DNA of 9,484 nt from Solirubrobacterales bacterium (GCA_017354065.1 JAFMRN010000071.1:1-9484), one strand, 5' to 3'. Shown: positions 1-5,995, counted from the first letter of the stretch. The notes: a model not told the origin generated them from the letters alone. A program made the numbers and translations.

Positions 1-406
1 CGCTGAAGGGCTCGCTCCCGTGCGGGCCGAAAACAATCACCTCGCCGCCGTCTTTGAACAGCGGGATGTCAAGTGGCAGCTCCCCCGAGCGCGTCACCGT
101 CACCACCGGCTTGACGGCCGGCTTATAGCGCTCCGTGGCCAGCGTCCCGGTGCCGGCCATGATCGCGTCCGAGCCCGCACGCAGGGCATGGAACAGCGCC
201 CGGTCACCCGGGTCTGACAGCGGCGCCGAGCGCCCGTCAAAGCTGGCGTTGCCATCAGCGCTCATCACGAAGTTCGCGACCACGTAGGGCCGCTCCGCCG
301 GCACGCGCTCAGACAAGCGCAGTGAGGCGACGAACTCGGTGGCGCCGATCTCAAAGACGGCGCCACCGCCAGGGCGCAGCACTGAGAACCTAGGTGTACC
401 GGCCAT
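1..406 (-). CDS. RibD C-terminal/dihydrofolate-reductase-like protein (partial, C-terminus off window)
   Basis: About 135 N-terminal residues are visible before the window edge. Residues 40-52 (RPYVVANFVMSADG) are the N-x3-S-x-DG signature of the RibD-C/DHFR fold, and residues 62-93 (LSDPGDRALFHALRAGSD, then AIMAGTGTLATERY) are the usual continuation, with the glycine-rich nucleotide-binding turn. The family reduces pyrimidine intermediates of riboflavin synthesis with NADPH. Stand-alone actinobacterial copies without a deaminase domain often have unknown substrates, so the exact reaction is left open. The start is uncertain. ATG at 406 gives MAGTPRFSVL; an in-frame ATG at 424 adds six residues and directly follows a TAA stop. 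Neither has a correctly spaced Shine-Dalgarno: AGAGG abuts the 406 ATG. A leaderless or near-leaderless mRNA is possible. It is transcribed away from the membrane-protein gene at 441. Confidence 0.8.
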   Translation of the reverse strand, partial: MAGTPRFSVLRPGGGAVFEIGATEFVASLRLSERVPAERPYVVANFVMSADGNASFDGRSAPLSDPGDRALFHALRAGSDAIMAGTGTLATERYKPAVKPVVTVTRSGELPLDIPLFKDGGEVIVFGPHGSEPFS

Positions 407-440
407 CCTCTGGGAGGTAATCATTTAGGCTGCTGAGACG

Positions 441-902
441 ATGAATCATCGCGATCTGGATATGGCGGAGGTCGTCGCCGTGATCGGCGGCATCCTGCTC
501 GGCGTGTCGCTGTTTTTGGGCTGGTACCACCTCGGTAACCAGTACGCGGCGCTGCAGGGCTGTCATGGCCCGAACGCCGACTGCAGCGGCTGGCACGCGA
601 TGAAATACCTGAAGTTCCCGGTGTTGATCGCGGCGCTGGCGCCGCTGGTGCTGACGTGGGTGATCGTCGCCGGGCACAAGTTCAGCTGGCCCCGCGGTGA
701 GCTCACAGCGGTGGTCGCGATCTGTGCACTGGTTCTGGTCGTGTTCCGTGGCATCATCGACAAGCCCGGCACGCCGCAGGGCGAGATCAGCGTAAGTATC
801 GGCTGGTTCGTCGCGCTGCTCGGCGGCCTGTTGATATTCGCCGGTGCGATCACGCGTGCGCATGAGAGCACCACCCGCAAAAAGCCACCAGGGGTCCTAT
901 GA
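441..902 (+). CDS. Four-helix integral membrane protein of unknown function
   Basis: The 153-residue protein has four clear hydrophobic segments, at about residues 8-28, 60-78, 87-106 and 117-137. A short N-terminus precedes them and a basic tail (TTRKKPPGVL) follows. The loop between helices 1 and 2 carries two cysteines in CHGPNADC (Cys41, Cys48) and a GWH motif. If the N-terminus is inside, this loop is outside and the cysteines could form a disulfide. I do not recognise a named family. The ATG at 441 is the first possible start after an in-frame TAG and has only a weak GAG-type ribosome site. Its TGA shares four bases (ATGA) with the glpX start, so the two are almost certainly cotranscribed and translationally coupled. 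The long antisense frames here are high-GC shadows. A direct role in sugar metabolism is not supported. Confidence 0.8.
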   Translation: MNHRDLDMAEVVAVIGGILLGVSLFLGWYHLGNQYAALQGCHGPNADCSGWHAMKYLKFPVLIAALAPLVLTWVIVAGHKFSWPRGELTAVVAICALVLVVFRGIIDKPGTPQGEISVSIGWFVALLGGLLIFAGAITRAHESTTRKKPPGVL

Positions 903-1912
903 CATCTATTGATCCGTCCCGCCGGCCAGATCGCAACCTGGCCCTTGAACTCGTGCGCGTAACCGAGGCGGCCGCGCTTGCCTCCTCGCGGCTGATCGGA
1001 CGCGGCGACAAGGAAGCCGCGGACCAGGCCGCCGTCGACGCGATGCGCCACGTGCTGGACGGCGTCCGGATGGACGGGCTCGTGGTGATCGGCGAGGGCG
1101 AGAAGGATGAGGCGCCGATGCTCTACAACGGCGAGCAGATCGGCGACGGCTCCCCGCCCGAGGTGGAGATCGCCGTCGACCCGCTGGAGGGCACGCGCTT
1201 GACGGCGCTCGGCTACCCGGGCGCGATCACCGTGATCGCCTTGGCCGAGCGCGGCGCGCTGTTCAACCCGGGGCCTGTCACGTATATGGAGAAGCTCGTG
1301 GGCGGTCCGGCGATCGCGGACCTGCTGGACCTCGACCGGCCGTTCTCCGAGACGCTGGCGCTGGTCGCCGAGCGCAAGGGCGTCGAGATCCGTGACGTGA
1401 TGGTCGTCTGCCTCGACCGCCCGCGCCATGAGGAGCGGATCCAGGAGATCCGCGACGCCGGTGCGCGGGTCCGGCTGATCATGGACGGTGACGTCGCCGC
1501 GTCGCTGCTGGCCGTGACCGACGGGAACCGCGTCGACCTGCTGTGGGGCGTCGGCGGCACGCCTGAGGGTGTCATCTCCGCCGCGGCGATCAAGTGCCTC
1601 GGCGGCGAGATCCTCGGCCGTCTGGTGCCGCGCACCGATCAGGAGCGGACCGGCGCGCTGGCCGAGGGCTATGACCTGGACAAGGTGCTCGCGACCGACG
1701 ACCTGGTCAAGGGTGATGACGTGTTCTTCTCAGCCACCGGTGTCACCGACGGCGACGTGCTGGAAGGCGTGCGCTACCTGGGGAACGGTGTCGCCACCAC
1801 CGAGTCCTTGGTGATGCGCACCCGCTCGGGGACCGTGCGCCGCGTCCACGCCCGCCATGACCGCAGCAAGCTGCGGGAGCTGATCGGCGGGGACGTGGAG
1901 CGCTTCGGCTAA
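899..1912 (+). CDS. glpX: Fructose-1,6-bisphosphatase class II (GlpX)
   Basis: The 337-residue protein has the usual GlpX length. It hydrolyses fructose-1,6-bisphosphate to fructose-6-phosphate in gluconeogenesis, in the cytosol and with divalent metal. Metal-site motifs are intact: Asp42 in the KEAADQAA helix, IGEGEKDEAPMLYNGE at 64-79 (Glu66), VDPLEGTR at 93-100 (Asp94, Glu97), and Glu223 in GGTPEGV. By position these match the E. coli GlpX ligands Asp33, Glu57, Asp85, Glu88 and Glu213. YMEKL at 129-133 and the GGTPEG loop complete the family signature. The ATG at 899 is preceded by AGGGG at suitable spacing and overlaps the upstream gene's stop by four bases. In actinobacteria class II is normally the main FBPase, so this is probably the sole gluconeogenic enzyme; that last step is inference. 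An inverted-repeat block starts at its stop codon. Confidence 0.95.
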   Translation: MTSIDPSRRPDRNLALELVRVTEAAALASSRLIGRGDKEAADQAAVDAMRHVLDGVRMDGLVVIGEGEKDEAPMLYNGEQIGDGSPPEVEIAVDPLEGTRLTALGYPGAITVIALAERGALFNPGPVTYMEKLVGGPAIADLLDLDRPFSETLALVAERKGVEIRDVMVVCLDRPRHEERIQEIRDAGARVRLIMDGDVAASLLAVTDGNRVDLLWGVGGTPEGVISAAAIKCLGGEILGRLVPRTDQERTGALAEGYDLDKVLATDDLVKGDDVFFSATGVTDGDVLEGVRYLGNGVATTESLVMRTRSGTVRRVHARHDRSKLRELIGGDVERFG

Positions 1913-1974
1913 AGCTCCCGCCGCTTGAGCTTTGCGAGAAAGGTGCACATATGGTCCCTTAGCCGCAAAGCTCA
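1911..1974. terminator. Bidirectional terminator-like inverted repeats between convergent genes
   Basis: TGAGCTTTGCG (1926-1936) and CGCAAAGCTCA (1964-1974) are perfect 11-bp complements around a 27-nt loop. The loop may pair further through AAGG (1940-1943) and CCTT (1957-1960). A third copy, AAAGCTC at 1911-1917, overlaps the glpX stop and could pair instead with GAGCTTT (1927-1933). No T-tract follows on either strand. The right arm contains the stop codon of the minus-strand gene. The position between two convergent genes suggests termination in both directions. Confidence 0.6.
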
Positions 1975-2634
1975 GCCGCCGGGCAGGGGCGCCAGGTCGG
2001 CGACCTTGGACTGCTCCAGCTCCAGGGTCGCCAGCGAGCGCAGGAACGCGTGGGTGACCAGCACGTGCACGAATGACTGGGTGACCTCATAGAAGAAGGT
2101 CCCCAGCCAGGAGGCGATCGCCGGGTAGAAGTTCGCTACCTCCACGTCGATCTCAAGCTCGCTGGGGGTCTGATCGGCGCGGCGCACCGTCAGTGAGAGC
2201 CAGCCCTTGTCACGGCCGCGGCGGGCGACCAGCAGGCCGTCCTTGATCCGCCAGCTGATCCGGCCGCGGGCGGGCTCCAGCTGGTAGTCCGGCGGCGCGA
2301 AGCGCAGCAGCGTCAGGGCCCGGACCAGGAATACGACGCGGCGCTCCTCCGGGCCGTAGACCACGCGGATCACGCCGAGCGTGACCCGGTTCAGGAAGTG
2401 CCAGTAGGTCGCGCCGAGGTTCTCGAGGTTCTCGGCGCTCCACAGCCGCTCCAGGTCTGCGCGCTCGAGCTGGAGCCTGGCGCTCTGCACGGAGCGGACC
2501 GCGCCGTCATCGGCGATCAGCGTCGAGCGCGGCGCGGACACGATCACCGTCTGGGCACGGTTGCGTCTGGCGCCGGCTTGGCGGCGCGCCAACCACAGCA
2601 GGGCGGCGGCGATCAGTGCGAACAGGGCGGGCAC
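1972..2634 (-). CDS. Uncharacterised membrane-anchored protein
   Basis: The 220-residue protein begins with one hydrophobic segment (residues 1-16, PALFALIAAALLWLA) followed by RRQAGARRNR, so a single N-terminal anchor with a cytoplasmic body is likely. The soluble part has conserved-looking blocks: ERLWSAENLENLGATYWHFLNRVTLG (55-79, several aromatics), GRISWRIKDGLLVARRGRDKGWL (124-146), and EIDVEVANFYPAIASWLG with YEVTQSFVHVLVTHAFLRSL (151-201). From memory, similar proteins occur in related actinobacteria, but I know no assigned function or domain name. The start is GTG at 2634 with GGAG six bases upstream. The stop lies inside the terminator repeat at 1964-1974. It is downstream of and in the same direction as the RlpA-like gene, but two hairpins at 2681-2727 lie between them, so it may be only partly cotranscribed. 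Confidence 0.8.
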   Translation of the reverse strand: MPALFALIAAALLWLARRQAGARRNRAQTVIVSAPRSTLIADDGAVRSVQSARLQLERADLERLWSAENLENLGATYWHFLNRVTLGVIRVVYGPEERRVVFLVRALTLLRFAPPDYQLEPARGRISWRIKDGLLVARRGRDKGWLSLTVRRADQTPSELEIDVEVANFYPAIASWLGTFFYEVTQSFVHVLVTHAFLRSLATLELEQSKVADLAPLPGG

Positions 2635-2680
2635 GGGACTCCATTGTCCACAACTGCCCGCCGCTGCCGCGTTGTCAGGG

Positions 2681-2727
2681 GCGGCCTACAGGGCCGCTCG
2701 GAGCTCAGTTGCGGCCTACAGGGCCGC
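2681..2727 (-). terminator. Tandem identical hairpins ending the RlpA-like gene
   Basis: The 17-base palindromic unit GCGGCCTACAGGGCCGC occurs twice, at 2681-2697 and 2711-2727, with a 30-bp period and a GAGCTC palindrome between. Each copy folds into a 6-bp GC stem with a TACAG-type loop. The second copy contains the last codons and the TAG stop of the RlpA-like gene, so that gene ends inside the stem. There is no T-tract, as is common for actinobacterial terminators. Because the units are symmetric they could act on either strand. Confidence 0.6.
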
Positions 2728-3552
2728 AGAGCCGAGCGTGACCGTCTGGGCGATCCCCAGCGACTTGGCCAGGGCGGTGGTCAGGTCCCAGCTCGCGTTA
2801 TTGGCGTAGGGACCGCGGTCGATCACGGGCGCGGTGACCGTGCGGCCGTGGTAGTTGAAGGCCACCTTGGTGCCGCACTTCAGCGAGCGTGAGGCTACGC
2901 CGATCGTGCTGGAGGACAGGGTCTGCCCACACGCCGTCTTGTGGCCGTAGAAGCCCGGGCCGTAGTAGGTGGCGATCGAGTTCTTGAACACGGTCACTGA
3001 CAGCGCGGGGGAGGCGCCCTGGCTGCTGGAGCTGTGCGATGTGCGGCTGGCGTTGGTGGCGTCGTTCGCTAGGCCCGCGCGGAAGCTGGAGGCGCCGGAG
3101 GCGTTGGCGCGCCACTGGACCGTGAACGCGCCGTTGCTCTGGACCGTGCCGTGCGCGACCTGGGACCAGCTGCTGCCGGACTTGCGCTCGATCACGACGC
3201 GGGAGCCGGCCGCCGAGCTGGGGGCCGTACCGGTGAAGCTGATCGTCTTGCCGTAGGTGCCGGTGGCGTGGCTTGACAGTGTGAAGCCGTTGCCGCTGGC
3301 CGAGACCGGGGTGCTGCTCGACGGCGTGCTCGTCGTGGAGCCGGACGTGCTCGTGGTGGATGTCCCGGTCGTGCTCGTGCCGGTCGTGCTCGTGTCGGAG
3401 CTCGATGTCGTCGTTCCGGTGCTGGTGCCGTCGATGCCGGTGCCGCCGGAGGAGGCAAGCGCGGTGGGGGCGGCGACTGTCGTGATGGCGGCGCTCAGCA
3501 GTGCGGCGCGGCGGAAAGCCCTAAACGGACGGGCAAAGGTGTGCTGGGTCAT
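2716..3552 (-). CDS. Secreted RlpA-like double-psi beta-barrel cell-wall protein
   Basis: With ATG at 3552 the protein has 278 residues. Residues 1-33 are a signal peptide: a basic start RPFRAFRR, a hydrophobic core, and cleavage after ALA. A Ser/Thr/Gly-rich linker (34-85, repeats of TSTTG type) follows, then a beta-rich Ig-like region (about 88-188). The C-terminal double-psi beta-barrel (192-275) has ATYYGPGFYGHKTACGQTL, GVASRSLKCGTKVAF, APVIDRGPY (Asp245) and WDLTTALAKSLGI (Asp256). Cys208 and Cys226 may form a disulfide. RlpA-like barrels act on or bind peptidoglycan outside the cell; some are lytic transglycosylases, but activity here is unproven. An in-frame GTG at 3591 would add 13 residues and push the signal sequence inward. 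I prefer 3552, which has GGAAGCGAG upstream at longer than ideal spacing. A c-di-AMP riboswitch lies in its leader, which fits cell-wall remodelling. Confidence 0.88.
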   Translation of the reverse strand: MTQHTFARPFRAFRRAALLSAAITTVAAPTALASSGGTGIDGTSTGTTTSSSDTSTTGTSTTGTSTTSTSGSTTSTPSSSTPVSASGNGFTLSSHATGTYGKTISFTGTAPSSAAGSRVVIERKSGSSWSQVAHGTVQSNGAFTVQWRANASGASSFRAGLANDATNASRTSHSSSSQGASPALSVTVFKNSIATYYGPGFYGHKTACGQTLSSSTIGVASRSLKCGTKVAFNYHGRTVTAPVIDRGPYANNASWDLTTALAKSLGIAQTVTLGSAAL

Positions 3553-3601
3553 CTGATGATGGCTCGCTTCCAAGTTCTGATTCGGGCGCACGGTTGCAGT
3601 T

Positions 3602-3730
3602 GCCTACGAGGTGAGCTGACGGGCTCGCGCTGCCGCGCTACGGACATTCGGTCCGATTCGCCCCGTGCGGACTCGGTTGGTTCCGCTGTGGGTCCCCCGC
3701 CGGTGGATCGCTGAGGAACCACCGCTCGGC
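3602..3730 (-). ncRNA. c-di-AMP (ydaO/yuaA) riboswitch
   Basis: Reading the minus strand from 3730 to 3602, the leader shows the conserved blocks of the actinobacterial ydaO aptamer in order: GGTTCC with CGATCCACCGG near 3720-3700, GGGGGACCCAC (3698-3688), GCGGAACCAACCGAG (3686-3672), GGGGCGAATCGG (3664-3653), and the 3' block CCCGTCAGCTCACCTCG (3623-3607). The ends can pair as P1: GCC-CGA-GGTG with CACC-TCG-GGC, allowing small bulges. The class binds cyclic di-AMP and is normally an OFF switch. In actinobacteria it often precedes genes for cell-wall hydrolases such as Rpf, NlpC/P60 and RlpA-like proteins, exactly the context here. The match is from memory of the consensus, not from a covariance-model search. 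The expression platform would be the ~50 bases to the ATG at 3552. Confidence 0.87.
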
Positions 3731-3747
3731 TGGTGTGCTCCGGGGAG

Positions 3748-3775
3748 CGTATACAAAAACCTCAGCGGTTCATAA
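3748..3775 (-). promoter_or_regulatory. Candidate promoter for the riboswitch/RlpA-like transcript
   Basis: On the minus strand, TATACG (3753-3748) can serve as a -10 element and TTATGA (3775-3770) as a weak -35, separated by 16 bp. The predicted start near 3740 lies about ten bases before the riboswitch P1 stem, which is where it should be. The -35 match to TTGACA is poor, so this rests mainly on position. Confidence 0.4.
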
Positions 3776-3932
3776 GTCCTGGCAGGAAAATTCCAGTCGT
3801 TGACGACAGATTGGCTCGCGGGCTGGAAAAAGCGAGCAAATTTGGTCAAAAGTTGAAACGTCAGGGCGCCTGCGGGGTTATGCCTGTGAGGCGCCTGGGG
3901 GCGGACTTGCCCAGTACCGCGTTTCAGGCTCC
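3776..3932. other. Non-coding upstream region with an inverted repeat
   Basis: This stretch lies between two divergent transcription units, and I find no convincing gene in it. It is AT-richer than its surroundings (for example GGAAAATTCC at 3785-3794 and AGCAAATTTGG near 3835-3845). It has an inverted repeat, CAGGGCGCCT (3862-3871) with AGGCGCCTG (3889-3897), which pairs over nine bases with one bulge. TTGAAA (3853-3858) lies 17 bp before GGTTAT (3876-3881), a possible second sigma-factor promoter overlapping that repeat. The whole gene-free span runs from 3553 to 4050; its other parts are listed separately. Confidence 0.45.
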
Positions 3933-3938
3933 TAGAAT
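3933..3938 (+). promoter_or_regulatory. Candidate -10 element for rpoD
   Basis: TAGAAT differs from TATAAT at one base and is the best -10 hexamer upstream of the sigma-factor gene. The nearest -35-like sequence, TTGCCC (3907-3912), is 20 bp away, longer than the usual 16-19, so promoter strength is uncertain. Transcription from here would start near 3945 and give a leader of about 105 nt. Confidence 0.35.
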
Positions 3939-3960
3939 TGGTCGGAATGTTTGAGTTGGT

Positions 3961-4024
3961 GGTGTGCGTCCGATTCTCCGGGGAGAGCGCACACCGGCGC
4001 CTCTTGAGGTGGGCCGGCCCACCT
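3961..4024 (+). promoter_or_regulatory. Structured 5' leader of rpoD: compound hairpin plus palindrome
   Basis: Two strong structures precede the sigma-factor gene. The first pairs GGTGTGCG (3961-3968) with CGCACACC (3988-3995); inside it TCTCC (3975-3979) pairs with GGAGA (3982-3986). The second is the perfect 18-bp palindrome AGGTGGGCCGGCCCACCT (4007-4024). In addition, CGATTCTC (3971-3978) is complementary, with one G-U pair, to GGGAATCG (4043-4050), which covers part of the ribosome binding site. The first hairpin and this long-range pairing are mutually exclusive. I know no named RNA family that fits. The palindrome could instead be a protein operator. Confidence 0.5.
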
Positions 4025-4040
4025 ACAACGCGAGCTATAT

Positions 4041-4046
4041 AAGGGA
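4041..4046 (+). promoter_or_regulatory. Ribosome binding site fixing the rpoD start
   Basis: AAGGGA sits four bases before ATG 4051 and is the only good Shine-Dalgarno in this leader. It favours ATG 4051 over the in-frame GTG at 3964, which lies inside the leader hairpin and would add 29 residues unlike sigma-factor N-termini. Confidence 0.7.
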
Positions 4047-4050
4047 ATCG

Positions 4051-5151
4051 ATGTCAGTAGCGGAACTGCAGGAACTCGAGGAGATCAAGGGCCTCGTCAA
4101 CCGTGGCCAGCAGCTGGGAGTGCTGACGTTCGCCGAGATCAGCGGGGCGATCTCCGAGCTGGACCTGGACGAGACGGACGTCGAGGAGCTGCATGGCTTC
4201 CTGGAGCGCGCCGAGATCGAGCTCGTCGAAGAGGTCGACCCCGCCCAGCAGGAAGGTGAAGTAGAGCGCGCGCCTGATAAGCGCGGCCGGCGGAAGCTCC
4301 AGCGCGCGCTGGACCTGAAGCCGGACATGACGACCGATTCGCTGCAGTTGTTTCTCAAGGACATCGGCAAGGTGCGGCTGCTCACCGCCCAGGAAGAGGT
4401 CGACCTGGCCAAGCGGATTGAGCGCGGCGACCTCGACGCGAAGCAGAAGATGGTCGAGTCCAACCTGCGCCTGGTCGTCTCGATCGCCAAGAACTACCGC
4501 AACCAGGGTCTTCCTTTCCTGGATCTGATTCAGGAAGGCACTTTGGGGTTGGTCCGTGCGGCCGAGAAGTTCGACTACCGCAAGGGCTTCAAGTTCTCCA
4601 CCTACGCGACCTGGTGGATCCGCCAGGCGATCGCCCGGGCGCTGGCCGACAAGGCCCGCACGATCCGGATCCCGGTACACGTCGTGGAGAAGCTGAACAA
4701 GATCGGCCGCGCCGAGCGCAAGCTCGTGACAGAGCTGGGCCGCGAGCCCACAGCGGAGGAGATCGCCGAGGTCACCGGGATCGAGCCGGACGAGGTCGAG
4801 TCGATCAAGCGTTCCGCCCAGGCCCCGGTCTCACTGGAGAAGCCGGTCGGTGACGAGGAGGAGTCCGAGTTCGGCCAGTTCATCGCGGATGAGCGCGCCG
4901 AGTCGCCCTATGACCGCGCGGCCGAGATCCTCACCAAGGAAGCGCTGCGTGAGGCGCTGGAGAACTTGAGCTACCGCGAGCGCCGCGTGCTGGAGCTCCG
5001 CTACGGGCTCGGCGGCGAGCACCCGCGCACGCTGGACGAGGTCGGTCGTACCTTCAACGTTACGCGCGAGCGGATCCGGCAGATCGAGAACCAGAGCCTG
5101 AAGAAGCTTCAGTCTCTGGCAGAAGCACAGAAACTGCGCGACGTCGCCTAG
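4051..5151 (+). CDS. rpoD: Principal RNA polymerase sigma factor (group 1, RpoD/SigA)
   Basis: The 366-residue protein directs RNA polymerase to housekeeping promoters. Region 1.1 is recognisable at residues 5-60 (LEEIKGLVNRGQQLGVLTFAEI, then acidic), followed by a short charged spacer. Region 1.2 spans 95-127 (DSLQLFLKDIGKVRLLT). Region 2 spans 137-207, with the core-binding and -10 recognition stretch NLRLVVSIAKNYRNQGL, DLIQEGTLGLVRAAEKFD and the invariant FSTYATWWIRQAI. Region 3 covers about 216-295. Region 4 covers 300-356, with the -35 helix-turn-helix TLDEVGRTFNVTRERIRQIE at 327-346. The presence of regions 1.1 and 1.2 makes it group 1 rather than an alternative sigma factor. The non-conserved region between 1.2 and 2 is essentially absent, so the protein is compact. 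The start at ATG 4051 is set by the AAGGGA site. The next gene follows after 46 bases without a clear terminator. Confidence 0.95.
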   Translation: MSVAELQELEEIKGLVNRGQQLGVLTFAEISGAISELDLDETDVEELHGFLERAEIELVEEVDPAQQEGEVERAPDKRGRRKLQRALDLKPDMTTDSLQLFLKDIGKVRLLTAQEEVDLAKRIERGDLDAKQKMVESNLRLVVSIAKNYRNQGLPFLDLIQEGTLGLVRAAEKFDYRKGFKFSTYATWWIRQAIARALADKARTIRIPVHVVEKLNKIGRAERKLVTELGREPTAEEIAEVTGIEPDEVESIKRSAQAPVSLEKPVGDEEESEFGQFIADERAESPYDRAAEILTKEALREALENLSYRERRVLELRYGLGGEHPRTLDEVGRTFNVTRERIRQIENQSLKKLQSLAEAQKLRDVA

Positions 5152-5197
5152 ATCGGGTTTCGGGTGGCGATGCGTGACGTCGCCCCGGAGAGGTAAG

Positions 5198-5995
5198 GTG
5201 CCGGTTGTGAAGGGAATCGCAATCGGCATTACGGCCATCGCGTTTGGCGCGAGCGCCGGGGGCGCACTGGCGGCCCCTGCCAGACAGAGCCAGGGCGTCA
5301 AAGCGACATCGGCGCCGACGATCTACCGCAGCACGCCAAGCGGCGGCTGGAGTTCTCAGTTCGACGTCTCCAGCGACCAGAAGACCGTGAGCCGCTGGCA
5401 GCTGACCCTCGGCGGCAAATGCGGCGGCAACGTCGCGTTGGTCTCCCAGGGACCGACCACGCTGACGAACGGGTCCGCCACGATCAACGTGGGAGAGTCC
5501 GTATCCGGTGCTGGGAAGCTGCACGGCCAGGAGAAGGAGCAGATCGCTCTGACCCTGAGCGGCGGCAAGCTGACCGCGAGCGTCACCGCGAGCGGTGCCT
5601 GCAGCGCGAAGACGACCCTAAAGCTCGCGTCCGTCGGCCAGTACCTGGGCACCGTGAAGCTCGCCCGGCCGCACAACGCAAAGGGCGCCTCGGGCAGCCT
5701 GACGCTGTTCCAGCTGAACGGCCAGCGGACCTACCAGCTGAGCGCCGAGCACCTGCACCCCAACAAGGGCACCGCTTATGCGCTGTGGCTGTATGACTCC
5801 AAGACCAAGAAGGCCAAGTTCCTGGGCTTCAATCCGCGTGCGGTCACGGCAACCGGTTCGGGCAAGGGTGACATCGCGGTCTCAGGCAAGCTGCCGGCCG
5901 ACGCGGCCAAATACAACCGCGTGCTGCTGACCCTTGAGCACGGCAAGGCCACGAAGCCGAGCACGCCGGTGATCGCCGGCACGCTGAAGCTGTAG
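5198..5995 (+). CDS. Secreted protein with RskA-like C-terminal domain
   Basis: With GTG at 5198 the protein has 265 residues; GGAGAGG ends four bases before this start, making it better than the in-frame GTG at 5174. Residues 1-26 form a signal peptide (KGIAIGITAIAFGASAGGALA). The middle (about 45-155) is beta-rich with a cysteine pair (Cys75, Cys135), possibly a disulfide. The C-terminal 100 residues (SGSLTLFQLNG, then YALWLYDSKTKKAKFLGF, ending VLLTLEHGKATKPSTPVIAGTLKL) follow the pattern of the extracellular domain of anti-sigma factor RskA, where a YxLWL strand and a closing TLE-x-P-x-GP-like segment are typical. Here there is no zinc-finger anti-sigma domain and no membrane helix, so the protein is probably exported rather than a true anti-sigma factor. 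It follows rpoD by 46 bases and may share its transcript. The binding partner is unknown. Confidence 0.75.
   Translation: MPVVKGIAIGITAIAFGASAGGALAAPARQSQGVKATSAPTIYRSTPSGGWSSQFDVSSDQKTVSRWQLTLGGKCGGNVALVSQGPTTLTNGSATINVGESVSGAGKLHGQEKEQIALTLSGGKLTASVTASGACSAKTTLKLASVGQYLGTVKLARPHNAKGASGSLTLFQLNGQRTYQLSAEHLHPNKGTAYALWLYDSKTKKAKFLGFNPRAVTATGSGKGDIAVSGKLPADAAKYNRVLLTLEHGKATKPSTPVIAGTLKL

Noticed and set aside
390..1429. Long minus-strand frames opposite the membrane protein and glpX
   Set aside because: They are antisense to a gene with clear catalytic motifs, rich in Arg, His and Gln as expected from high-GC shadow frames, and match no family.
2398..2892. 164-residue plus-strand frame across the 2641-2715 gap
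   Set aside because: It is antisense to two better-supported genes and reads through both terminator hairpins; no motif or ribosome site.
3300..3430. Repetitive sequence suggesting a tandem DNA repeat
   Set aside because: It is the Ser/Thr-rich linker of the RlpA-like protein; the periodicity follows from TSTTG-type codons.
3650..3790. Possible tRNA-like fold
   Set aside because: No anticodon arm or T-loop consensus could be placed; the conserved blocks fit the ydaO aptamer on the other strand.
3604..3954. Short frames on both strands in the rpoD/RlpA-like intergenic region
   Set aside because: The minus-strand frame runs through the riboswitch and the plus-strand one through the promoter region. 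Neither has a ribosome site or a protein-like composition.
3964..4050. N-terminal extension of RpoD from GTG 3964
   Set aside because: The 29 extra residues are not sigma-like and are encoded within the leader hairpin and palindrome; AAGGGA fixes the start at 4051.
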